12,337 nucleotides of DNA from the NCBI GenBank assembly GCA_945835425.1, contig CAMAJC010000023.1:1-12337 (forward strand), in the 5' to 3' direction. The notes beneath the pieces were generated by a model, which made no database searches, was not told the origin of the DNA, and saw nothing but the letters and a program-made list of their open reading frames with translations. The DNA comes from an uncultured Clostridia bacterium (GTDB lineage: Bacteria; Bacillota; Clostridia; Oscillospirales; Ruminococcaceae). Made by a program: the position numbers and the translations under genes. Positions 1 to 4,894 of this stretch are shown piece by piece (positions within the stretch are counted from its first letter, which is position 1; every line of letters begins with the position of its first letter).

Positions 1-167
1 ACCATGACCTCCGGCAGCGTCGTCCCGATGGACACGACCGTCGCGCCGATCAGCAGCTCCGACAGATGGAAACGGTGGGCGACCCCTGTCGCACCGTCGA
101 CAAACCAGTCTCCGCCCTTGATCAGGAACAGAAGACCCAGAATAAACAGAAGAACCGGTACCAGCAT
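1..167 (-). CDS. Na+/Ca2+ exchanger (CaCA family, YrbG-like), N-terminal fragment
   Basis: The first 55 codons of a gene that leaves the window at base 1. The N-terminus has one hydrophobic helix (about residues 2-16), then GGDWFVDGA (18-26) and LLIGATVVSIGTTLPEV (38-54). The last matches the first alpha-repeat of calcium/sodium and related cation exchangers, whose GT(S/T)LPE motif contributes the ion-binding Glu (here E53). The ATG at 165-167 is preceded by an AAAGGAAGG ribosome-binding site. The gene starts 89 bases after mntP on the same strand with no obvious terminator between, so it is probably co-transcribed and would come under the upstream Mn2+ riboswitch. This suggests, by inference only, that the exchanger may handle manganese or be coordinated with manganese export. 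The family call is firm; the substrate is unknown and the C-terminal half is not visible. Confidence 0.85.
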   Translation of the reverse strand, partial: MLVPVLLFILGLLFLIKGGDWFVDGATGVAHRFHLSELLIGATVVSIGTTLPEVM

Positions 168-191
168 ATGACCTTCCTTTCTTTTTCGGAA

Positions 192-226
192 TCTCTGATG
201 CATGCAGCTCCCTGCCTTTTCAGAGA
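192..226. repeat. Nested inverted repeat between mntP and the exchanger gene
   Basis: Outer arms TCTCTGA (192-198) and TCAGAGA (220-226) enclose inner arms GCAG (204-207) and CTGC (212-215), giving a possible two-tier hairpin in the 89-base gap of the mntP-exchanger operon. It has no U-tract on the minus strand, so it does not look like a standard terminator. It could be an RNA-processing or stability element, or have no function. Confidence 0.4.
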
Positions 227-256
227 CGTATCCATGCGTTTTTTATCGGAGCTCCC

Positions 257-844
257 TTAAATAATCCCGCTGATGAAAATCTCCAGACCGATGAGAATGA
301 GAATGACGCCGCCGAGGATGCTGGCCTTGCCCGCGAGCTTGGTTCCGAACTTTTTGCCCAGCATCAGGCCGCCCATGCAGATGACAAAAGTCACCGCCGC
401 GATGACAAGCGCACATACCAGCGCCATAAGCCAGCCGTAATCGGCGATCGTAAAACCGACCGAGAGCGCGTCGATGGAGGTGGCGACACCCTGCACCATC
501 AGAAGTCCAAAGCTCATTTTGGACGAACACTGCTCCTCTTCGCCCTTATTTCTGATTCCCTCGATCAGCATTTTGCCGCCGATATAACATAGCAGGATCA
601 GCGCGATCCACGGGATAAACTTCTCGAAAGCCTTAAACCGCTCGACAATCGTATGGACGCAGATCCAGCCCGCCATAGGCATTATGGCCTGAAACGCGGC
701 AAATACACCGGCAATGCCGCACATTTTGCCTCTGCCCATGCACGGCTCGTTCAGGCCGTTGGCCAGAGATACGGAAAACGCATCCATCGCCAGGCCGACG
801 CCCAAAAGGATGCTGTTGAAGAAAAATATAAAGCTCCAGTTCAT
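257..844 (-). CDS. mntP: Manganese efflux pump MntP
   Basis: A 195-residue, six-helix membrane protein of the MntP (formerly YebN, DUF204) family, which exports Mn2+ and protects against manganese excess. The two homologous halves each carry the family's aspartate motif: MDAFSVSLANG with D21 and SIDALSVGF with D125, matching the essential Asp residues of MntP. Membrane segments fall at about residues 4-24, 42-64, 76-96, 112-132, 136-158 and 172-194. The frame opens upstream at 910, but the ATG at 842-844 has a good purine-rich site (GGAAAGGAAAG) just upstream and gives the family's usual length. The leader carries a yybP-ykoY riboswitch and terminator, a classic manganese control for this gene, so both sequence and context support the name. 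It is the first gene of an operon with the CaCA exchanger. Confidence 0.95.
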   Translation of the reverse strand: MNWSFIFFFNSILLGVGLAMDAFSVSLANGLNEPCMGRGKMCGIAGVFAAFQAIMPMAGWICVHTIVERFKAFEKFIPWIALILLCYIGGKMLIEGIRNKGEEEQCSSKMSFGLLMVQGVATSIDALSVGFTIADYGWLMALVCALVIAAVTFVICMGGLMLGKKFGTKLAGKASILGGVILILIGLEIFISGII

Positions 845-933
845 CAAGAATCTTTCCTTTCCATTTCGTTTTGTTACAGCCTGTCCGCCGTCCTGCCGGT
901 TTATCCGCACCTCCCTGCGCCGATGCGCCGCAT

Positions 934-971
934 AAATAAAAAACTCAGGTATAGCCTTGCCTACACCTGAG
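934..971 (-). terminator. Riboswitch-controlled intrinsic terminator upstream of mntP
   Basis: On the minus strand CTCAGGTGTAG and CTATACCTGAG pair (11 bp with one G-U) around a GCAAGG loop and are followed by TTTTTTATTT. It lies just after the riboswitch aptamer and about 90 bases before the mntP start, so it is the expected expression platform. Mn2+ binding upstream should prevent its formation, as in other transcriptional yybP-ykoY switches. I did not find a convincing antiterminator pairing by eye. Confidence 0.85.
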
Positions 972-980
972 CCTCAACAA

Positions 981-1100
981 AAAAGACGCATGTATAGCCA
1001 TTACCGGTATACATGAGTCTCGTAATTTAAAACAAGCCAGACCAATGGGTCAGTATGTTGACTTGCTACGCACCTGCGTGCGCTTACTACTCCCTCACAG
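981..1100 (-). promoter_or_regulatory. Manganese riboswitch (yybP-ykoY family)
   Basis: Read on the minus strand, the element opens with the family's GGGAGTAG block (1087-1094). It then has a CAACATACTGACC stretch like the conserved second-helix region. It ends with ATTACGAGAC followed by a long helix whose arms are AGACGCATGTATA (984-996) and TATACATGAGTCT (1008-1020 on the plus strand), closing with GTCTTTTTT. Order and spacing match the yybP-ykoY aptamer, in which the two conserved loops dock to form the Mn2+ site. Its position immediately before mntP and a terminator hairpin supports a transcriptional ON switch. A TTGACT lies upstream (1132-1137) but no good -10 is apparent, so the promoter is uncertain. 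Confidence 0.9.
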
Positions 1101-1167
1101 AGTTTTTTTCATTTCCGCATATCCCCTGTCCAGTCAACAGGATTCGCGCTTTTTCGCGCACCGCGGT

Positions 1168-1200
1168 ATAAAAAACGGGCATTTCCTGCGAAATACCCGT
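1168..1200 (-). terminator. Terminator of tRNA-Val(GAC) copy 1
   Basis: On the minus strand ACGGGTATTTC pairs fully with GAAATGCCCGT (11 bp, one G-U) around a GCAG loop, followed by TTTTTATA. It begins six bases past the encoded CCA end and separates the tRNA from the mntP leader downstream. Confidence 0.9.
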
Positions 1201-1205
1201 TTGTT

Positions 1206-1282
1206 TGGTGTGGATAAATGGACTTGAACCATCGACCCCCTGCATGTCAAGCAGGTACTCTAACCAGCTGAGCTATACCCAC
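1206..1282 (-). tRNA. tRNA-Val(GAC), copy 1
   Basis: Folds as a standard 77-nt cloverleaf with an encoded CCA. The acceptor GTGGGTA pairs with TATCCAC (one G-U), the D-arm lies in AGCTCAGCTGGTTAGAG, and the anticodon stem CCTGC/GCAGG holds loop TTGACAT with anticodon GAC (valine, reads GUC/GUU). The T-arm is GATGG-TTCAAGT-CCATT. It is identical over all 77 bases to the copy at 2573-2649. It has its own promoter and terminator. Confidence 0.97.
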
Positions 1283-1307
1283 ATACACGTTCCTGAGAAC
1301 ATATGAT

Positions 1308-1336
1308 ATTATACCACGGCAGGCGCAAAAATGCAA
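1308..1336 (-). promoter_or_regulatory. Promoter of tRNA-Val(GAC) copy 1
   Basis: TTGCAT (-35, 1331-1336) and a perfect TATAAT (-10, 1308-1313) with a 17-base spacer on the minus strand, about 25 bases before the mature tRNA 5' end. A typical sigma-A housekeeping promoter. Confidence 0.85.
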
Positions 1337-1446
1337 GGAAAAATTGCGCCGCGCAGAGATTTCTCTGTTTCTGCCTATTATTTGCGCAAACAGCCGGGGA
1401 AAATTGGGCATGGGATATATAGAAATCTCGTTTTTCCAACACTCGC

Positions 1447-1504
1447 CCGAAAAAGAACGGTAGGGCTCCAATGTCCTGCGGACATTACGACCCTCAGCCC
1501 GCCG
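1447..1504. repeat. 58-bp direct repeat, left copy (flanks the toxin-antitoxin operon)
   Basis: A GC-rich element with an inner hairpin AATGTCC-TGC-GGACATT, outer arms AGGG and CCCT, and a tail CAGCCCGCCG. It matches the copy at 2295-2352 at 57 of 58 positions, in the same orientation. It ends 20 bases before the toxin promoter -35. The tRNA-promoter-to-repeat interval (1337-1446) shows no gene. Confidence 0.9.
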
Positions 1505-1524
1505 AAAATTCCATACAGCAGTAC

Positions 1525-1553
1525 TTGACAATATGTTATATATAACATATAAT
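1525..1553 (+). promoter_or_regulatory. higBA promoter with overlapping palindromic operator
   Basis: TTGACA (1525-1530), a 17-base spacer and TATAAT (1548-1553): a perfect sigma-A consensus. The spacer and first half of the -10 form a perfect 20-bp palindrome, ATATGTTATATATAACATAT (1531-1550). A dimeric XRE antitoxin bound there would block RNA polymerase, which fits the usual autoregulation of type II toxin-antitoxin operons. Binding itself is inferred. Confidence 0.88.
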
Positions 1554-1591
1554 AGAAATGTAAGAGGTTTCATATACTGCGGAGACAAACT

Positions 1592-1951
1592 ATGCCAAAC
1601 TTCCAGGTAGATTTTTATAAAAAAGCAGACGGCAGTATACCTGTCAAAGAGTTTTTAGACAGTCTGGACGTAAAAATGCGGGCCAAACTATTACGGGAAG
1701 TATCACTGCTGGAAATAGCGGGAAATACATTGCGCGAACCACATTCCAAACCATTGGGAGACGGAATCTTTGAAATCCGTGCCCAGCAGGGTTCTGACAT
1801 TTCCCGCGTCTTATACTTTTTCGTTATCGGAAAAACTGTTATTCTCACCAATGGCTTTATTAAGAAAACGCAGAAAACACCGCCAAACGAAATTGCAACC
1901 GCCCTGAAATATCGCGATGATTACCTGAAACGAAAGGGGAATAAACCATGA
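1592..1951 (+). CDS. HigB/RelE-type toxin (phage Gp49-like family)
   Basis: A 119-residue basic protein of the Gp49-like/HigB branch of the RelE/ParE fold, typically ribosome-dependent mRNA endonucleases. The family signature is clear: GIFEIRAQQGSDISRVLYFF (about 58-77) for the central beta strands, then VILTNGFIKKTQKTPPNEI (about 83-101) with the conserved F-KK-QKTP segment, and a final A-x-x-Y-R-x-D-Y helix. The ATG at 1592 has GGAG seven bases upstream. Its stop overlaps the antitoxin start in an ATGA (1948-1951), implying translational coupling. Toxin-before-antitoxin order is that of higBA. Length is normal and no lesion is seen, so the pair is probably functional. It could also be named a RelE-like toxin; subfamily and target are not determined here. 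Confidence 0.9.
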   Translation: MPNFQVDFYKKADGSIPVKEFLDSLDVKMRAKLLREVSLLEIAGNTLREPHSKPLGDGIFEIRAQQGSDISRVLYFFVIGKTVILTNGFIKKTQKTPPNEIATALKYRDDYLKRKGNKP

Positions 1952-2229
1952 GCGACTTTCACAACTATTTAGATGAACAGCTGCATGACCCGGCTTTCAA
2001 AGAAGAATGGGACGTGCTGGAACCGGAATATCAGATTATTCGGGCTATGCTGGAAGGCCGTGAAGAACTGCATATGACCCAAAAGCAGCTGTCCGATCTG
2101 ACCGGAATCAGCCAGGCCGATATCAGCCGGCTGGAAAACGGTACGGCAAATCCTTCTCTGCGCACTCTTCGACGTTTAGCCGATGCCATGGGGAAAAAGG
2201 TAAAAATCGAATTTATTTCGGCTGACTGA
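1948..2229 (+). CDS. XRE-family antitoxin (HigA-like)
   Basis: A 93-residue protein with an acidic N-terminal part (1-40) and a Cro/C1-type helix-turn-helix (about 43-78). The sequence MTQKQLSDLTGISQADISRLENG is a textbook XRE HTH with the SRLENG recognition-helix end, followed by PSLRTLRRLADAMGKKVKIEF. It would neutralise the preceding toxin and repress the operon by binding the palindrome at 1531-1550. It shares four bases with the toxin gene and is followed at once by a terminator, so the operon is exactly two genes. Family and role are well supported; the toxin-binding surface is not identifiable by eye. Confidence 0.92.
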   Translation: MSDFHNYLDEQLHDPAFKEEWDVLEPEYQIIRAMLEGREELHMTQKQLSDLTGISQADISRLENGTANPSLRTLRRLADAMGKKVKIEFISAD

Positions 2230-2237
2230 GCCAACCG

Positions 2238-2276
2238 AAAATAAGCACGGATCTTTTTCGTCCGTGCTTATTTTTT
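2238..2276 (+). terminator. Terminator of the higBA operon
   Basis: AAATAAGCACGGA pairs with TCCGTGCTTATTT around a T-rich loop, followed by further T residues, nine bases after the antitoxin stop. The A-tract upstream could make it work in both directions. Confidence 0.92.
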
Positions 2277-2294
2277 CGCTTTCTCAGCGGTTAT

Positions 2295-2352
2295 CCGAAA
2301 AGGAACGGTAGGGCTCCAATGTCCTGCGGACATTACGACCCTCAGCCCGCCG
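2295..2352. repeat. 58-bp direct repeat, right copy
   Basis: Same orientation as 1447-1504, with a single difference (G for A near the start). It begins about 20 bases past the higBA terminator. The two copies therefore bracket exactly one complete transcription unit: promoter, toxin, antitoxin and terminator. Confidence 0.9.
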
Positions 2353-2409
2353 CGATGCCAGCATTATTTGTCTATTTTCAGGTCGTTAATATCCAGATTT
2401 TGCGGCATG

Positions 2410-2441
2410 AAAAAACGCCCGCAGACTATTGTCTGCAGACG
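2410..2441 (-). terminator. Terminator of the tRNA-Val(GAC)-tRNA-Val(CAC) unit
   Basis: On the minus strand CGTCTGCAGAC pairs with GTCTGCGGGCG (11 bp including G-U pairs) around an AATA loop, followed by TTTTTT. It starts just after the CCA end of tRNA-Val(CAC). Confidence 0.9.
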
Positions 2442-2446
2442 TTTCG

Positions 2447-2523
2447 TGGTAGAGACATTGGGGCTCGAACCCAAGACCTCAGCGATGTGAACGCTGCGCT
2501 CTAACCAGCTGAGCTATGCCTCC
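2447..2523 (-). tRNA. tRNA-Val(CAC)
   Basis: A 77-nt cloverleaf with encoded CCA. The acceptor GGAGGCA/TGTCTCT, anticodon stem CAGCG/CGCTG with loop TTCACAT (anticodon CAC, reads GUG) and T-arm TTGGG-TTCGAGC-CCCAA are all present. The first acceptor pair is G1-U72 rather than the usual G-C. It lies 49 bases downstream of tRNA-Val(GAC) copy 2 and shares its promoter. Confidence 0.95.
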
Positions 2524-2532
2524 ATAGGAAAG

Positions 2533-2569
2533 CAAAAGAGCGGATTCGTTTCCGAATCCGCAGCTTTTG
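2533..2569 (-). other. Hairpin spacer between the two co-transcribed tRNAs
   Basis: GCGGATTCG (2540-2548) pairs perfectly with CGAATCCGC (2553-2561). An outer CAAAAG/CTTTTG stem extends the structure. On the minus strand the hairpin is followed only by a weak T run, so it is either a leaky terminator that lowers tRNA-Val(CAC) relative to tRNA-Val(GAC), or a processing signal between the tRNAs. Confidence 0.6.
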
Positions 2570-2572
2570 TAA

Positions 2573-2649
2573 TGGTGTGGATAAATGGACTTGAACCATC
2601 GACCCCCTGCATGTCAAGCAGGTACTCTAACCAGCTGAGCTATACCCAC
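2573..2649 (-). tRNA. tRNA-Val(GAC), copy 2
   Basis: Identical over all 77 bases to copy 1 at 1206-1282, anticodon GAC, encoded CCA. It is the first gene of a two-tRNA unit with tRNA-Val(CAC). The flanks of the two copies are unrelated apart from promoter elements, so only the tRNA itself is duplicated or conserved. Confidence 0.97.
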
Positions 2650-2654
2650 AACTT

Positions 2655-2680
2655 AGAAGCTGACTTTCGTGACAGCTTCT
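2655..2680 (-). other. Hairpin in the 5' leader of the tRNA-Val transcript
   Basis: AGAAGCTG (2655-2662) and CAGCTTCT (2673-2680) form an 8-bp stem with a 10-base loop between the promoter -10 and the mature tRNA. It could guide RNase P processing or stabilise the leader. Function is not shown by the sequence. Confidence 0.5.
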
Positions 2681-2682
2681 AT

Positions 2683-2711
2683 ATTATACAGCATGATTTC
2701 CCTTTTGTCAA
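2683..2711 (-). promoter_or_regulatory. Consensus promoter of the tRNA-Val(GAC)/(CAC) unit
   Basis: A perfect TTGACA (2706-2711), 17-base spacer and perfect TATAAT (2683-2688) on the minus strand, as expected of a strong stable-RNA promoter. It starts only 28 bases beyond the stop of the upstream lipoprotein gene, with no strong terminator between, so some read-through from that gene is possible. Confidence 0.92.
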
Positions 2712-2738
2712 CACCTTTTTGAAAAAAAGTGCATTTCT

Positions 2739-3584
2739 TTACGCACCGTCGGCGCAGGTCTGGAATCCCCAGCTGAGCGTACCGCCGACCGTTTCGTCGT
2801 CCCAGGTCGCCGACAGCTCATAGACGCTGTCCGGTTTGGCGGTGAAGGTGTAGCTTTCGTCCAGCGTGACGATCTCGCCTTCCGGGATGGCGGTCTGGCC
2901 GCGTTCGCTCTGGTCCCAGCGGCGCAGAACCACCTTGTCCGGCGCTTTGTCGATGGCGGCGAAATTCAGCTGCATCTGCGCGGCCTTTTGCAGGCTGATG
3001 CTGACCAGATGGTCGTCCTTCCAACGGAGCGGATGGTCGGAATCCTGACAGACCCCGGTGCCGTCGTTGTACCAGGTCGAAGTTCCTTTCAGCGGCAGAG
3101 CGCAGCTTGCAATCTTGTCGTCGCTGTACAGCACCTGCAGCTTCGGCATCCCATAGGGGTCTTCGACGCCGTTTCCCTCGTTCCATTCATTCCACTTGGC
3201 GACCAGCTCCGAGACATCCGCCTGCCCGCCGGTCAGGGTGACGCTGTCGCAGCCGTAAAGCTGCGCAGGCCAGGTCTCAAGCACCATGGTCATATTGTAC
3301 CGAATCTGCTGACCCGGTGAGAGGTCGGCAGCGGAGACAGTCTGTCCCTCTGCATCCTGCCAGTTGACGTCCTTAAACCCGACCGATGTGATCGAACCGA
3401 TCCCGTCCGGAACGCCGCCCTCATCGGGCACCATGTATACGCAGGTATCGCTCACCTGCAGAATCCACCCGGTCTCATAGCTTACCTGTTCTTCCGGCGG
3501 CAGTTCTTCCGCCCGCACGCCGCAGCCTGCCAGCGAAACGACCGAAATGACGCCGCCCAGCAGCGCCGCTATCTTTTTCAGCAT
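2739..3584 (-). CDS. Putative lipoprotein, function unknown
   Basis: A 281-residue secreted lipoprotein. The N-terminus MLKKIAALLGGVISVVSLAGC has a basic start, a hydrophobic core and an LAGC lipobox with the acylated Cys at 21. The ATG at 3582-3584 has AAAAGGAGG eight bases upstream; an earlier in-frame ATG at 3620 lacks such a site and would place extra charged residues before the signal peptide. After a short linker, residues about 30-110 (TGWILQVSDTCVYM... LSPGQQIRYNM... DSVTLTG) have the look of a small beta-barrel like the DUF3221/YobA domain; this is a tentative impression. The C-terminal part is Trp-rich, with alternating beta-type sequence. A TATTAT lies at 3651-3656 but the -35 is weak. 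I do not recognise a specific function. Confidence 0.8.
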   Translation of the reverse strand: MLKKIAALLGGVISVVSLAGCGVRAEELPPEEQVSYETGWILQVSDTCVYMVPDEGGVPDGIGSITSVGFKDVNWQDAEGQTVSAADLSPGQQIRYNMTMVLETWPAQLYGCDSVTLTGGQADVSELVAKWNEWNEGNGVEDPYGMPKLQVLYSDDKIASCALPLKGTSTWYNDGTGVCQDSDHPLRWKDDHLVSISLQKAAQMQLNFAAIDKAPDKVVLRRWDQSERGQTAIPEGEIVTLDESYTFTAKPDSVYELSATWDDETVGGTLSWGFQTCADGA

Positions 3585-3664
3585 ACCATTTTCCTCCTTT
3601 TCCGAGGTCATATTTCCCATGGACAGCCATACTTCGCCGTCCTTCTATGAATAATACACTTTAG

Positions 3665-3733
3665 CAAATAAAAAAGTTGCAGCTTTATGACAGCGCACGG
3701 AAAATTTTTCCGCCTGCTGCATAAAACTGCAAC
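3665..3733 (-). terminator. Long intrinsic terminator after the AraC-type gene
   Basis: A 58-base hairpin (3676-3733) has stacked perfect segments GTTGCAG/CTGCAAC, TTTATG/CATAAA, CAGC/GCTG and CGGAAAA/TTTTCCG, separated by small mismatches. On the minus strand it is followed by TTTTTTATTT. It isolates the regulator gene from the lipoprotein gene downstream. Confidence 0.88.
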
Positions 3734-3788
3734 GAATCGTCATGTTTGGAAAAGCTCTGCTTTTTATGGAGCATATTCATGCGCATTT

Positions 3789-4643
3789 TTAGTGCTGCCG
3801 TTCTTTCCGGTATCGGGTCGGAGAGATACCGTACTTTTCCCGGAAGACCCGGTAAAAGGTCTTGTCGCTGGCAAACCCGCTCTCCTCCGCCACCAGCGCT
3901 ACAGGAATTTCGCTGTGCGCCAGCAGCCACTCGGCCTTGTTGAGCCGGAGGTTAAGCAGATATTGATGGAAGGACGCGCCGGTCTTCTGCTTGAACAGGG
4001 AGGAAAGGTAAGAGGGATTAAACCCCAGCGAAGCCGCGCAGCTCTCCAGCGTCAGCTGCTCCAGATAATGCTCCGAAAGATAGGCCAAAATCTGCCGCAA
4101 TACATCGTCCTGCTGGGGACGGCGTTTCGGTTCGGTTTTCGGCAGTTCCCGCAGGGCAATGGAGGCCAGCAGCATCAGCTGCCCGAAAATATGCTCCTTC
4201 CAGCCCTTCTCCTGCCGGTAATACTCCCGATAGATAGCGGAAAGGCAGTCCCGCACCTTTTCCTTGGATTCCGGGCTCCAGAGGGCGCTGTGCTTTTCGA
4301 TCTGCTGGAAGCACTGCCTGTCTTCCGCAAAGGCTTTCTGCCCGAACAGGAAGGACGGTTCCACCATGACCACCAGCCGCCTGGCGCGGTAATCCGACGG
4401 GAAAAGGCAGTGGTTTTCTCCCGCTCCGATCACCAGAATATCCGATTCCTGCAGCTGGTAAGGCCGGTCCATAATGCCGACAGTCGTGCAGCCCTCCAGG
4501 CCGTACAGAATCTCCACCGCGTCATGCCAGTGGTAGATATATGCCTGTGCACCGGTAGCCACCGTGATCCGTATTGGGAAATCGTCCAGAGTGGACGGCT
4601 CAAAAATACTGTCCCGTATAAGCCCCATCTGCTGTTCTGCCAT
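3789..4643 (-). CDS. AraC-family transcriptional regulator with cupin sensor domain
   Basis: A 284-residue regulator. The N-terminal half is an AraC-type cupin (AYIYHWHDAVEILYGLEG, with the His-x-His-x-Glu-like pattern, then LQESDILVIGAGENHCLF). The C-terminal 100 residues are two HTH units: LTLESCAASLGFNPSYLSSLFKQKTG, and VALVAEESGFASDKTFYRVFREKYGISPTRYRK with the GF-x-x-x-x-F-x-R-x-F-K-x-x-G-x-x-P-x-x-Y-R signature. Two in-frame ATGs exist: 4655 sits one base after the GGAAAGG ribosome-binding site, too close, while 4643 has workable spacing and is preferred. It has its own promoter and terminator, directly downstream of the isomerase/dehydrogenase pair on the same strand, so it may sense a sugar metabolised by them. 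That link is inference. Confidence 0.92.
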   Translation of the reverse strand: MAEQQMGLIRDSIFEPSTLDDFPIRITVATGAQAYIYHWHDAVEILYGLEGCTTVGIMDRPYQLQESDILVIGAGENHCLFPSDYRARRLVVMVEPSFLFGQKAFAEDRQCFQQIEKHSALWSPESKEKVRDCLSAIYREYYRQEKGWKEHIFGQLMLLASIALRELPKTEPKRRPQQDDVLRQILAYLSEHYLEQLTLESCAASLGFNPSYLSSLFKQKTGASFHQYLLNLRLNKAEWLLAHSEIPVALVAEESGFASDKTFYRVFREKYGISPTRYRKERQH

Positions 4644-4712
4644 GGTTTCGACCATTCCTTTCCGTTTGGTATGGTTTCGCCGTCTGAGAAACCGACTTTA
4701 TTTATTGACTAC

Positions 4713-4741
4713 ATTATAACATGCGCACGGCCTCTCGTCAA
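4713..4741 (-). promoter_or_regulatory. Promoter of the AraC-type regulator gene
   Basis: TTGACG (4736-4741), 17-base spacer, TATAAT (4713-4718) on the minus strand, about 70 bases before the start codon and downstream of the preceding operon's terminator. Confidence 0.85.
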
Positions 4742-4829
4742 AATGGCGTGTTGCACAAAATTACGGCATTTCGCCTATCAGGCGGACGCGGATTAAATCA
4801 TTCTTTCATTTTCAGTTAATATGGCCTGT

Positions 4830-4866
4830 AAAATACAAACAGCAGCCGGAGAAAACTCTGGCTGCT
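4830..4866 (-). terminator. Terminator of the isomerase-dehydrogenase operon
   Basis: AGCAGCCAGAG and CTCCGGCTGCT (11-bp stem with one A-C mismatch) around a TTTT loop on the minus strand, then a T-rich tail GTTTGTATTTTA. It lies 28 bases after the dehydrogenase stop. Confidence 0.85.
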
Positions 4867-4894
4867 ATCTGCAAAAGAAAGAATGGTTAAGAGA

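Noticed and set aside
1109..1137. Promoter for the mntP operon
   Set aside because: TTGACT at 1132-1137 is reasonable, but no sequence at 15-19 bases spacing resembles a -10 box well enough to call.
1447..2352. CRISPR array or phage attachment sites formed by the 58-bp repeats
   Set aside because: Only two copies 848 bp apart with genes between, no spacer-sized units, no cas genes, and no integrase in the window.
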